From positions 1 to 12,870 of the forward strand of contig CALKIP010000177.1 in the NCBI GenBank assembly GCA_937995995.1: DNA of 12,870 nt, in the 5' to 3' direction. The DNA comes from an uncultured bacterium. Lineage in GTDB: Bacteria; Gemmatimonadota; Gemmatimonadetes; Longimicrobiales; RSA9. Below are positions 6,649-12,844 of this stretch, in pieces. A program made the position numbers and the translations under genes. Positions within the stretch are counted from its first letter, which is position 1. Each line of letters opens with the position of its first letter. Under the pieces are notes generated by a model. It had not been told where the DNA came from. It ran no database searches and saw only the letters and a list, made by a program, of their open reading frames with translations.

Positions 6649-7365
6649 TCACCCGGTGCCGAGGAACCGCTCCGCAAAAGTGCCGCACCACCACCGCAAC
6701 CGGCGCGCGAGCACGTCGTGCGTGCGTTCGGCAACGGGGAGATAGATCTCGCACGTCTCCCGGTGCAGCCCGGCCCATGCCGCACGATCCCCGAGGTGCA
6801 GGTGTCGTGCGTGGTCGAGACGTTCGGCCAGCGCCACGAGACGGGCCGACTCGGGGGCGGTGACCAGCCGCTCGAGGAGTGTGTCGGGATCGGTCCGGGG
6901 GCAGGGTACCTCCGCCAGGATGTCGAGCGTGCCGGGGGCGAGCGTGCCGGGGGCGAGCAAGCTCGTGTCGGCGTGTTTTCCCGACCCGTCCGGCTCGGCG
7001 CCGGCTTCCCGGGCCGGCCGGTCCCGAGACGTGGCGGTTGCTTCGGCAACGGGTTGTGCATGTGAGCCGGCGCGTGGCCCCTTGGGCACCTCCGCCGCGA
7101 GTTCGGGCCGCAGCGTCTCGGTGAGTGCGGCTGCGGAGAGGGTGGCCGGGTCGACCACGCCGGCATCCTCGAGGAGGATCAGCACGGTGCGGGCCGGGTG
7201 CAGGTAGTCCGGGTGGTGGTCGTTGTCGAGGCGCTCGCTGCGCGGGCGCATGGCGGCGTCCAGTGCGGCAACGATCGAGCGCACGCCCACCTCCGACACA
7301 CCGGCGCGGCGCGCGGTGTCGGCAACCCGCGCGGCCATGGCGCCGGCGCGACCCCCGGCGCTCAC
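6649..7365 (-). CDS. RelA/SpoT-like HD-fold protein with degenerate metal site
   Basis: A 238-aa protein whose two conserved blocks resemble the hydrolase domain of RelA/SpoT enzymes. YLHPARTVLILLEDAG (54-69) matches the Y-x-x-H-P helix; VALAERLDHARHLH (177-190) matches KLADRLHNMRTL; and HRETCEIYLPVAERT (201-215) matches the RETLEIYAPLAHR segment. Where active RSH proteins have the HD dyad in AALLHD, this one reads AAALTE (Thr82-Glu83), and the Asp of LADRLHN is Glu181. Thus only the first His (His56) of the usual four metal ligands is kept, and ppGpp hydrolysis is doubtful. There is no synthetase or TGS domain. Residues about 92-162 are low-complexity and include a tandem LAPGT repeat. The GTG start at 7365 overlaps the adenosyltransferase stop as GTGA and has GGGAG upstream; an ATG at 7338 is the alternative. 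Confidence 0.82.
   Translation of the reverse strand: MSAGGRAGAMAARVADTARRAGVSEVGVRSIVAALDAAMRPRSERLDNDHHPDYLHPARTVLILLEDAGVVDPATLSAAALTETLRPELAAEVPKGPRAGSHAQPVAEATATSRDRPAREAGAEPDGSGKHADTSLLAPGTLAPGTLDILAEVPCPRTDPDTLLERLVTAPESARLVALAERLDHARHLHLGDRAAWAGLHRETCEIYLPVAERTHDVLARRLRWWCGTFAERFLGTG
6929..6958. repeat. 15-bp exact tandem duplication inside the HD-like gene
   Basis: GTGCCGGGGGCGAGC occurs twice in direct succession (6929-6943 and 6944-6958). The unit is five codons, so the reading frame is kept, giving LAPGT-LAPGT in the low-complexity linker. It looks like a recent replication-slippage event in an unconstrained part of the protein. Confidence 0.9.
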
Positions 7366-7922
7366 CGCTCCCGGGGTCGCCACGCCACGTCCTCCACGCC
7401 GGCGCGGAGGTTGGCCAGCCGGGCCAATGTGAAGAGCAGATCCGAGAGTCGGTTCAGATAGACGACGGCGTCCGACTCGACGGTCTCGTGCTCGGCGAGT
7501 GAGACGACGGCGCGCTCGGCACGGCGGCAGACGGTACGGGCCACGTGCAGTGCGGCGGCGCCGGGTGCGCCGCCCGGGAGGATGAAGGAGCGCAGCTCCG
7601 GCAGCTCGGCCGTCGCCTCGTCGATCCACGCCTCGAACTCCGCGACCCGCTCACCGGGCAGCGGCGGCAGTGGTGGGCGGCGCCGGCCCTCGGCCGGCGG
7701 CGGCGCCGCGAGGTGCGCGCCGAGGGCCAGGAGGTCGCCCTGCACTGTGGTCAGGCGCTCACGGATGGCTTCGTCCTCCACCACGGCCGCGGCCCAGCCG
7801 ATCACCGCGTTCAGCTCATCCACCTCGCCGTAGGCGACGACGCGTGCACTCGATTTCGGCACGCGCCCGCCGCCGAGGAGGGCGGTCTCGCCCTTGTCGC
7901 CCTTGCGTGTGTAGATCTTCAT
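7362..7922 (-). CDS. pduO: Cob(I)alamin adenosyltransferase, PduO type
   Basis: A 186-aa ATP:cob(I)alamin (corrinoid) adenosyltransferase, which transfers the adenosyl group of ATP to cob(I)alamin to make adenosylcobalamin in the cytoplasm. Family motifs are complete: TRKGDKGET at 5-13 (ATP triphosphate binding), RVVAYGEVDELNA at 27-39, LPGG at 115-118, the ARTVCRRAERAV helix at 128-139, and YLNRLSDLLFTLAR at 155-168, which carries the residues that shape the corrin pocket. Length is typical. The loop at 73-92 is unusually Pro/Arg-rich. The ATG at 7922 begins the conserved MKIYTRKGD start; no Shine-Dalgarno is visible. It lies 42 nt from the NFACT-R gene stop and overlaps the following HD-like gene by 4 nt. 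No other cobalamin genes are in the window. Confidence 0.96.
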   Translation of the reverse strand: MKIYTRKGDKGETALLGGGRVPKSSARVVAYGEVDELNAVIGWAAAVVEDEAIRERLTTVQGDLLALGAHLAAPPPAEGRRRPPLPPLPGERVAEFEAWIDEATAELPELRSFILPGGAPGAAALHVARTVCRRAERAVVSLAEHETVESDAVVYLNRLSDLLFTLARLANLRAGVEDVAWRPRER

Positions 7923-7964
7923 GCGTGCATGATAGGCGGCCCTGCCCGGGGGCGCTATACCGCG

Positions 7965-8342
7965 CTACTCTCCGTCGCGCGGGTAGACCTTGACGGTGTC
8001 GTACCTTCGGAGCTGGACCTGGCCCGGCGGTGCGCCACGGGGCTTGCGCACGTCGCCGGCGCGGCAGACGTGGACCGCCACCTTGCCGCGTGCGTCGCGT
8101 GCCTTGGAGTGCCAGGCGGCGAGCTCGGCGGCGCGCTCGATCACGTGGCGGGGCACGTCGTCCACTCCCTCGGGCTTGCGGATGACCACGTGACTGCCGG
8201 CGAAGCCGGAGGCGTGGAGCCAGAGATCGGTCGGCCGTGCCACGCGGAAGGTCAGCCGGTCGTTGTCGCGCGCGGCTTTGCCGACCAGGATCTCGAAGCC
8301 TTCGACTTCGAAGGTGCGCCAGCCTTTCCCCTTGCTCGCCAC
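7965..8342 (-). CDS. Stand-alone NFACT-R (DUF814) RNA-binding domain protein
   Basis: A 125-aa protein consisting only of the NFACT-R domain, the module found at the C-terminus of RqcH/Tae2/FbpA proteins. The signature runs from FEVEGFEILVGKAARDND (11-28) through DLWLHASGFAGSHVVIR (39-55) to KPRGAPPGQV (100-109). In RqcH this domain contacts tRNA and ribosomal RNA during ribosome-associated quality control. The NFACT-N and coiled-coil parts needed for tailing are absent, so this is a reduced form with an unknown but probably RNA-related role. The start is GTG at 8342, two bases after the TGA of the upstream lipoprotein, implying coupled translation. The adenosyltransferase follows after 42 nt. 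Stand-alone DUF814 proteins are known in other bacteria, so this is not a truncation artefact. Confidence 0.9.
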   Translation of the reverse strand: MASKGKGWRTFEVEGFEILVGKAARDNDRLTFRVARPTDLWLHASGFAGSHVVIRKPEGVDDVPRHVIERAAELAAWHSKARDARGKVAVHVCRAGDVRKPRGAPPGQVQLRRYDTVKVYPRDGE

Positions 8343-8344
8343 GT

Positions 8345-8800
8345 TCAGTCGGCTTCCCCGGTCTGCTCCGGGATGGGTTGCGGAATGATGGGCGAGACGG
8401 GGGCGAACGGCTGCCAGTACCCGCGGGAGACGGGGACGTAGACGATGTCGTACGGCGGCGTCGTGCCTTCGCGGACGTAGTACGTCACGCCTTCGAAGCG
8501 GCCGGCCGATTCGAAGCGGCGCGCCATCGTCGCCTCGGGGCGGCCGGTGGGCTGGTACGCCCAACCGTCGACCAGGAGCGGCTCGCCACGGCGGTACCAC
8601 TCGTAGCGGGTGAGGTCATAGAAGATCTCGGGGGGCTCTGTGGCGCGCTCGGCACGCTTCTCCGGAGTCGGCTGGTCCTCCAGAGCGTGTTCCTCGGCGG
8701 CCTGGACGAATTCGCCTCGGCCATCCTGTGCACAGCCGATCGGGGCCAGGACGAGGGCGACGGCGAACAGGGCGGCCACTGAAGCGCGCGCGGGTTTCAT
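8345..8800 (-). CDS. Small lipoprotein, unknown function
   Basis: A 151-aa protein with an N-terminal export signal: MKPAR followed by a hydrophobic segment (7-20) and a lipobox-like APIGC with Cys23. Pro at the -3 position is atypical, so lipidation is likely but not certain. A charged stretch (25-57) rich in Glu leads to an aromatic region with YDLTRYEWYRRGEPLLVDGW (61-80) and later RFEGVTYYVREG and YDIVYVPVSRGYW; the C-terminus is proline-rich. The pattern suggests a small beta-fold periplasmic domain. The ATG at 8800 is preferred because upstream in-frame residues do not look like protein. No Shine-Dalgarno is visible. Two bases separate its stop from the NFACT-R start. I do not recognise the family. 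Confidence 0.8.
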   Translation of the reverse strand: MKPARASVAALFAVALVLAPIGCAQDGRGEFVQAAEEHALEDQPTPEKRAERATEPPEIFYDLTRYEWYRRGEPLLVDGWAYQPTGRPEATMARRFESAGRFEGVTYYVREGTTPPYDIVYVPVSRGYWQPFAPVSPIIPQPIPEQTGEAD

Positions 8801-8997
8801 GCTTGCGCAGGCGTGCAACGGTCGTGCCCGTGGCTGCCCTCGGAGGGTCGGTACGGACCTGTTCGGGTCACGGCACGAAGCTGGTGGTTTCAGCCGCTCG
8901 GGGTCGGTCGGTGGACGTCCATCGGGCGCGTGCCTGGCGGCCGATCGATGGGCACCCGCGCGCCCCTCCGGACCCACGCTCTGCTCGCTCCCTCGCA
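8801..8997. other. Intergenic region between barrel gene and lipoprotein gene
   Basis: No convincing coding sequence on either strand. It contains the bulged inverted repeat at 8924-8965 just beyond the barrel gene's stop, and a small partly palindromic stretch near 8848-8861 (GGTCGGTACGGACC). A promoter for the lipoprotein operon is expected between 8801 and about 8900, but no clear -35/-10 pair was found. Confidence 0.6.
8924..8965. terminator. Bulged inverted repeat downstream of the barrel gene
   Basis: The left arm GGGCGCGTGCC (8924-8934) pairs with GGCAC-GCGCCC (8951-8965) once a 4-nt bulge (CCGC) is looped out. It lies 33-74 nt past the barrel gene's stop on the minus strand. An overlapping pairing, CCATCG (8919-8924) with CGATGG (8946-8951), is an alternative stem. 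There is no T-tract, so termination is inferred. Confidence 0.4.
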
Positions 8998-11202
8998 TCA
9001 CAGAGGCGCGTCAACGTGGAAGTGCAGCTTCCAGCCGGTCGGCTCGCGCAGCGCACGGGCCAGGTCGAGGCGAAGCAGGCCATCGAGGAAACTCGCGCCG
9101 ACGCCGGTGGAGAGGAGCGGACGGCCGGTGCCGAACGCATCGCGTGGCCCGGCCCAGCCGAGGTCGGAGAAGAGGGCCAGGCGTGCGCCGGGCAGCGAGT
9201 TCGCAACCTCCACGCGGCCGCGCCAGAACGCCTCGCCGCGGGCCGTGATGGCGTCGTAGCCGCGCAGCGTGCCGGCGCCGCCGAGGAACCAGTTCGCCTG
9301 CGCGGGGAGCGTGCCCCACGACGATCCCGCCTCGCCTTCCACCGAGGCGACGAGCGAGCCGGACAGCGGGAAGCCCATGCGCACCCCGAGTGAGGGGCGA
9401 ACGTAGCGGAAGGTGCCCGTCGCGGCATCGACCGAGGCGAGTGCTCCCCAGCGGAAGCCAGCGGGGTCGAGGCCACGCGCGAGGCGCAGTGCGACGCGTC
9501 CACCGAGCTGGTCGGCCTCATCGACCGGGAAGTCGCCGCGGAAGACGACGTCGTCGTCCACCAGGCCGCGCAGACTGAAGTCGGTCTCCGCCGGCGCGGC
9601 CGCCTGCCTCTCGGCGTAGAGCCGCCACTCGTAGTCGAGTGAACCCGACGCCGCGCGCCGGCCGGTCAGCTCGACACCGAGCGTGCGCATGTAATCGCCC
9701 TCGTCACGGCCGAGGAGGAGGGCGTCGATCGAGTTGCCGATCGAGAGCGGCCTCGTGCTCGGGTCCACCGCGGCGAGGCGGCGGTAGGTGGTGAGCCGCA
9801 GCTCCTGGCCGAGCGCCTCGCGGCCCACGACCAGCTCCCCGTTCGGCTTGAGGTCCGCAACGCCGATCCTCGCGATCAGCGCCGCCGTGTACGGCCCGTA
9901 CGCGGTTTCCACCTGTGCGCCGAGCGAGAGGCCCTCGACGCGGTTGTAGCGGACCAGCTCGGGTCGCTCAAGGCCCCAGTAGAGCCGCGGCGGGTCGAAG
10001 ACCGACGGAGGGTTCGGCAGGCCGTCGAGCAGAGCGCGCATATCGTCCAGCTCGTCCATGCCGGCCAGGATCTCGCCCTCCTTGAAGATGGAGTGCGGCA
10101 GCAGCTCGCTCGTGAGGAGGGATGCGGTGTCGTCCGGCACCGTCACGTGCACCCGCTGGCAGCGGCCGCCACGGCAGAGACAGCGGCCGCGTCTTCGGCA
10201 CGAGTGCCGGAGCGAGTCACCGGCGAGTGCGATGCGGACCGGCGGCAGATCGAGGGAGTCGCCCCTGACGCGGTAGCCGGAGTAGGCGCGCTCGAAGCGT
10301 AGAGGAATCCGAAGCAGCGGCCCCACCTGCACCTCGCCCTCGAAGGCGATGAGCCGCGGCAGCCACCAGCGCAGTTCCCAGAGACCGTACTCGATGATCA
10401 GGTACCGGAGGCTGGCGCGGATCGGTTTGAGGATCCCGGGGATCTCGTCCATCTCGTCCGCCTCTTCCGGATCGTCGCGCTCCAGGTCGAAGTCGCGGGC
10501 CAGGCGGAAGGCGGCCTGGACCACGGCGAAGGTCTCGGAGTCGAGCCAGAGCACGCCACTGAAGAGCCTCGAGTCGGCGCGGCGCGGGAGCAGCTTCAGT
10601 TCGTGGAGCCGGATCGTGCGACCGTCGGGGAGGCGCACGACGGTCGTATCGCCCGACGCGTAGCGGTAATCCCACTCACTCGCATCGGCGAGTGGGTGGC
10701 GCAGGTAGTCGCCGTCGCCCAGGCTCATCAGCCGGTCGTCGTGTGGGTCGTGGACCAGGTGCGGGAAATAGCTGTCGAGGTCGTTGGGCACGCGCTCGCG
10801 GGCGGAGATGATCGGGATCACCTCGCGTGCGGCGAGCGCCTCCACGCGTGGCGCCCGCAGGTGGTGCCAATGGATGCGCGAGGCCGCCTCCCGGCGGTAG
10901 AGGAGGCGGTCGCGGCGGAGGGCGCGAAAACCCACCGAGATGTGCTCGCGCACCGTCGCATCGTACTCGGTGATGGTACGGTCCACGCTGTCGCGCCGCG
11001 CCCGGGCCCGCTCGACGAGGACGCGTGCGAAGGGGTCCAGGTACGCGCTGGCCAGGGTGGCGGAGTCGGGCGGCGGGCGGACCGTGTCCGCGACGACCGC
11101 CGCGCTGTCGGTGCGAGCGGCCGCGCCCCCAGTGTCCGCGTGGATGCTCACATCCACCTGGACCTGAAGGGCAAGACTGATGGCGAGTGCTGCGGCCCAC
11201 AT
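8998..11202 (-). CDS. Outer-membrane beta-barrel protein, DUF5686/Omp85-like
   Basis: A 734-aa exported protein. The N-terminus (1 to about 24) looks like a signal peptide although it lacks the usual basic residues. Residues 40-330 form a periplasmic part with helical segments (50-80) and beta-rich segments such as SRLFSGVLWLDSETFAVVQA (211-230), like the carrier part of DUF5686 proteins. RYNRVEGLSLG (418-428) marks entry to the barrel, followed by alternating strands to the C-terminus. FLGGAGTLRGYDAITARGE (639-657) corresponds to the conserved RGY loop of Omp85/surface-antigen barrels. An unusual Arg/Cys cluster lies at 335-348 (CRRRGRCLCRGGRC). TAGGAG before the ATG (complement of 11214-11219) supports the start. 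It probably assembles or transports something at the outer membrane; the cargo is unknown. A pure DUF5686 assignment is less certain than the barrel itself. Confidence 0.87.
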   Translation of the reverse strand: MWAAALAISLALQVQVDVSIHADTGGAAARTDSAAVVADTVRPPPDSATLASAYLDPFARVLVERARARRDSVDRTITEYDATVREHISVGFRALRRDRLLYRREAASRIHWHHLRAPRVEALAAREVIPIISARERVPNDLDSYFPHLVHDPHDDRLMSLGDGDYLRHPLADASEWDYRYASGDTTVVRLPDGRTIRLHELKLLPRRADSRLFSGVLWLDSETFAVVQAAFRLARDFDLERDDPEEADEMDEIPGILKPIRASLRYLIIEYGLWELRWWLPRLIAFEGEVQVGPLLRIPLRFERAYSGYRVRGDSLDLPPVRIALAGDSLRHSCRRRGRCLCRGGRCQRVHVTVPDDTASLLTSELLPHSIFKEGEILAGMDELDDMRALLDGLPNPPSVFDPPRLYWGLERPELVRYNRVEGLSLGAQVETAYGPYTAALIARIGVADLKPNGELVVGREALGQELRLTTYRRLAAVDPSTRPLSIGNSIDALLLGRDEGDYMRTLGVELTGRRAASGSLDYEWRLYAERQAAAPAETDFSLRGLVDDDVVFRGDFPVDEADQLGGRVALRLARGLDPAGFRWGALASVDAATGTFRYVRPSLGVRMGFPLSGSLVASVEGEAGSSWGTLPAQANWFLGGAGTLRGYDAITARGEAFWRGRVEVANSLPGARLALFSDLGWAGPRDAFGTGRPLLSTGVGASFLDGLLRLDLARALREPTGWKLHFHVDAPL

Positions 11203-11599
11203 GGGATCGGTGACTCCTACGAGTTGGCGAACCGGCGCTGTTGCGATCGGACACCGCCCGGCGTCGGGCGCGCTCTCCCGACGCCGAACGGGCGGCCATG
11301 ACGCGGGGCGGATCGTCTCGGCACCGGCGCGATTCCCCCGGTGATCGTCGATGCTTCGGCGTCGGCCCGGTTGCTCTACGCCGTGCGCCCACGCGGGGTT
11401 TCATGTGGTGCTTTCGCGTGAAGCTCCGCGATCGCCCTCGTGCGGCGATTCGGATGGCCGCACTCGTGCGAGCTCCAAATTCAACACGCCCCCGCCAGGG
11501 TCCATGATCGCCCGCCGACACCGCAACGGCAACTGGTCCGGGTGGTGCGGTGGTTTTATCTTGCGGTCCAGCAATCGCTTCTCGAAGCCGGAGGTCCGG
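11203..11599. other. 397-nt divergent intergenic region
   Basis: This gap separates the minus-strand barrel gene from the plus-strand HTH gene. It holds a strong bulged inverted repeat at 11254-11295 and, on the plus strand, a relatively AT-rich spot TGGTTTTATCTT (11551-11562) in which TATCTT could be a -10 box 38 nt before the GTG start. A matching -35 (near 11534) is poor. Open frames crossing the gap have no protein-like composition. No RNA gene is recognised. Confidence 0.5.
11254..11295. promoter_or_regulatory. Structured leader element upstream of the barrel gene
   Basis: Left arm 11254-11268 (CCGCCCGGCGTCGGG) pairs fully with 11277-11284 plus 11289-11295, leaving CGAA (11285-11288) as a bulge and an 8-nt loop. 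That is 15 G/C-rich pairs. It sits 52-93 nt upstream of the barrel gene ATG, so on the minus strand it would lie in the leader RNA or overlap the promoter. It could be a regulatory hairpin, an attenuator or a protein-binding dyad. Confidence 0.45.
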
Positions 11600-12118
11600 G
11601 TGGGAGACGAGGGACTCGCGGATGAGGTGAACCGCCTGTACTGGGAAAGCGACGCGTCCGTCGGCCAGATCGCCGAGCGACTCGGGATCTCCCGCCGCGC
11701 GCTCTACGACGCGCTCACCCCCTGGCCCGCAGAGGGGGTGTGCCCCAACTGCGGCGCCGGGCTCGTCTATTCGAACCGATCACGCCGCAATGCGGACCAG
11801 CCGGAGTGTCCGGCGTGTGGACTGACGCTCGAAGAGGCGGAAGCCAAGGTGCAGGCTGAGGCGGAGGAGATCATGCAGGATCGGCTGGCGGGCGAACTCG
11901 ACGCGGAGTTCGAGGCGGATCTGGAAGCGGTGGAGGCCGATGCGGCGTCGTGGGCGGAGCCGGACCCCGAGTTCGAGCAGGAGTGGGACGCCGGCCGGAT
12001 GGCGCCGTTCGACACCGAGGAGATCGTGAGGCGCGGTCGCGCCCTGTTCATCGGCGCCGCGGCCCTCGCCGGTGCGGTAGTCGGCATACTCGCCGTGGCG
12101 CTGTCCCGTAGACGCTAA
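11600..12118 (+). CDS. Membrane-anchored HTH plus zinc-ribbon protein
   Basis: A 172-aa protein with four visible parts. Residues 7-40 form a helix-turn-helix of the resolvase or sigma-region-4 type (NRLYWESDASVGQIAERLG, then ISRRALYDAL). Residues 48-73 are a zinc ribbon with CPNCG (Cys48, Cys51) and CPACG (Cys70, Cys73). Residues 76-146 are strongly acidic and helical. Residues 149-168 form one membrane helix followed by SRRRR, so the N-terminus should be cytoplasmic with a very short basic tail. The GTG at 11600 is chosen because GGAGGT lies at 11590-11595 and the HTH begins right after; longer frames upstream read poorly. A DNA-binding domain tied to the membrane suggests a regulator or a nucleoid-membrane tether. 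The exact family is not recognised. Confidence 0.85.
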   Translation: MGDEGLADEVNRLYWESDASVGQIAERLGISRRALYDALTPWPAEGVCPNCGAGLVYSNRSRRNADQPECPACGLTLEEAEAKVQAEAEEIMQDRLAGELDAEFEADLEAVEADAASWAEPDPEFEQEWDAGRMAPFDTEEIVRRGRALFIGAAALAGAVVGILAVALSRRR

Positions 12119-12163
12119 GGCGGCACAGTCGACGGGTCGGGGCCGATGGGCTCGCCGCGCATG

Positions 12164-12191
12164 GATCGCCGATAACGCGATCGCCGATTAC
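12164..12191. repeat. Short imperfect direct repeat in the convergent intergenic region
   Basis: GATCGCCGATAAC (12164-12176) and GATCGCCGATTAC (12179-12191) match at 12 of 13 positions with a 15-nt period. It lies between the stops of two converging genes. It could be chance in GC-rich DNA. Confidence 0.45.
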
Positions 12192-12230
12192 CGCCGCTGA
12201 CCGCAAGCGCCGACTCCAGCCCCGGCTTCT

Positions 12231-12261
12231 GCCTCGGCTCCTTCCGCACCGGAGCCGAGGC
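12231..12261. terminator. Perfect 11-bp inverted repeat between convergent genes
   Basis: GCCTCGGCTCC (12231-12241) pairs exactly with GGAGCCGAGGC (12251-12261) around a 9-nt loop. The plus-strand HTH gene ends at 12118 and the minus-strand 80-aa gene ends at 12272, so this position suits a two-way terminator, especially for the minus-strand pair, whose stop is only 10 nt away. No T-tract is present. Confidence 0.65.
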
Positions 12262-12271
12262 CGGTCGCGAC

Positions 12272-12514
12272 TCACTCGCCCTTGGGCCGGCTCCGTGGCC
12301 GAACACTGGGCGTGTTCTCGCTGATCACCTCCTGCTTACCCTCGCGGATCGTCTCGATCTTCTCCACGTGCTCCACATCGCGATGCAGGTGATGGCGCTG
12401 CTTCGATGAACCGGTGGTCGCCGCCGCCTCGCTGGCCAGACGGCCCTCCCGCCTGGCCTCGCGCGCCCGCTTGCGAAGTTGGCGGTTGTCTCCCTCCATC
12501 TGCCTGCCGCCCAT
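12272..12514 (-). CDS. Small basic conserved-type protein, unknown function
   Basis: An 80-aa hydrophilic protein rich in Arg, Glu and Lys. It has a basic helix at about 9-25 (NRQLRKRAREARREGRL), then SEAAATTGSSKQRHHLHR (28-45) and a mixed-charge tail that ends in a basic segment. Short proteins with an arginine-rich helix followed by a TTG(A/S)SKQ-type segment occur in several high-GC bacteria without known function; this is recollection of a pattern, not a search. GAGGAGG five bases before the ATG makes the start secure. It follows the 82-aa gene by 11 nt, so the two form an operon, and a hairpin lies 10 nt beyond its stop. Nucleic-acid contact is possible given the charge. Confidence 0.8.
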   Translation of the reverse strand: MGGRQMEGDNRQLRKRAREARREGRLASEAAATTGSSKQRHHLHRDVEHVEKIETIREGKQEVISENTPSVRPRSRPKGE

Positions 12515-12525
12515 GAATCCTCCTC

Positions 12526-12774
12526 TCAGAACATCCGTCGCGAGCGCCGCACCGCCGGTGGCAGGTGGCGCCGTGAGTATTCGCGGTCCTCGTAGGCGAA
12601 TTCCTGGTCGGATCGCGGCGGCCGGTCGTCGGGCCGGCGGCCGAATCGGTGCGCACGTTCCAGATCCCGCCGGTCCCGTGCGAAACGCCGCGCGAACGCG
12701 CCCTCGTATCGACCGTAGCGCCGATCGTACTCCGGGCCGCGGTAGTCGTAGCGCATCCGGTTGAAGTGGGCCAT
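12526..12774 (-). CDS. Small Arg/Tyr-rich protein, unknown function
   Basis: An 82-aa protein of extreme composition: about one third arginine and many Tyr, Phe and Asp (for example YRGPEYDRRYGRYEG at 11-25, then RRFARDRRDLERAHRFG). It has no signal peptide, cysteine or membrane helix and is probably largely disordered. AGGAGGT, a near-perfect Shine-Dalgarno (complement of 12779-12785), precedes the ATG at 12774, so it is likely highly translated. A longer in-frame start at 12813 is rejected because it would place this site inside the coding region. It is co-oriented with the 80-aa gene 11 nt downstream. Tyr/Arg-rich low-complexity proteins often bind RNA or form condensates, but that is analogy. 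Confidence 0.78.
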   Translation of the reverse strand: MAHFNRMRYDYRGPEYDRRYGRYEGAFARRFARDRRDLERAHRFGRRPDDRPPRSDQEFAYEDREYSRRHLPPAVRRSRRMF

Positions 12775-12801
12775 TATTACCTCCTGAGGTCGGTGCACGG
12801 C

Positions 12802-12807
12802 GTTATA
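12802..12807 (-). promoter_or_regulatory. Probable -10 element for the Arg-rich small-protein pair
   Basis: On the minus strand the hexamer TATAAC matches five of six consensus positions and stands out in GC-rich surroundings. It would start transcription around 12795, giving a leader of about 20 nt that contains the AGGAGGT site. A consensus -35 is not seen; the region 17 nt upstream is GGCGCC, part of a hairpin. Confidence 0.5.
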
Positions 12808-12825
12808 GTGCAAGGGACGAACCAG

Positions 12826-12844
12826 GCGCCGCCGTTGGCGGCGC
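12826..12844. repeat. Perfect 8-bp hairpin at the right end of the window
   Basis: GCGCCGCC (12826-12833) and GGCGGCGC (12837-12844) pair around a GTT loop. A second self-complementary run (CCCCCGGGGG) lies at 12855-12864. They could be the terminator of a gene beyond the window or part of the -35 region of the Arg-rich pair. Confidence 0.5.

Noticed and set aside
6600..6651. Inverted repeat TGAGCCCC / GGGGCTCA at the end of the HD-like gene
   Set aside because: Only 8 bp with a 36-nt loop; too weak to call a terminator.
7545..8441. 298-aa plus-strand frame
   Set aside because: Antisense to the adenosyltransferase and NFACT-R genes, both firmly identified.
11351..11599. N-terminal extension of the HTH protein to 255 aa
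   Set aside because: The extra residues do not look like a domain, while GGAGGT followed by GTG at 11600 leads straight into the HTH.
12414..12764. 116-aa plus-strand frame
   Set aside because: Antisense to the two small Arg-rich genes, which have strong ribosome-binding sites; this frame has none.
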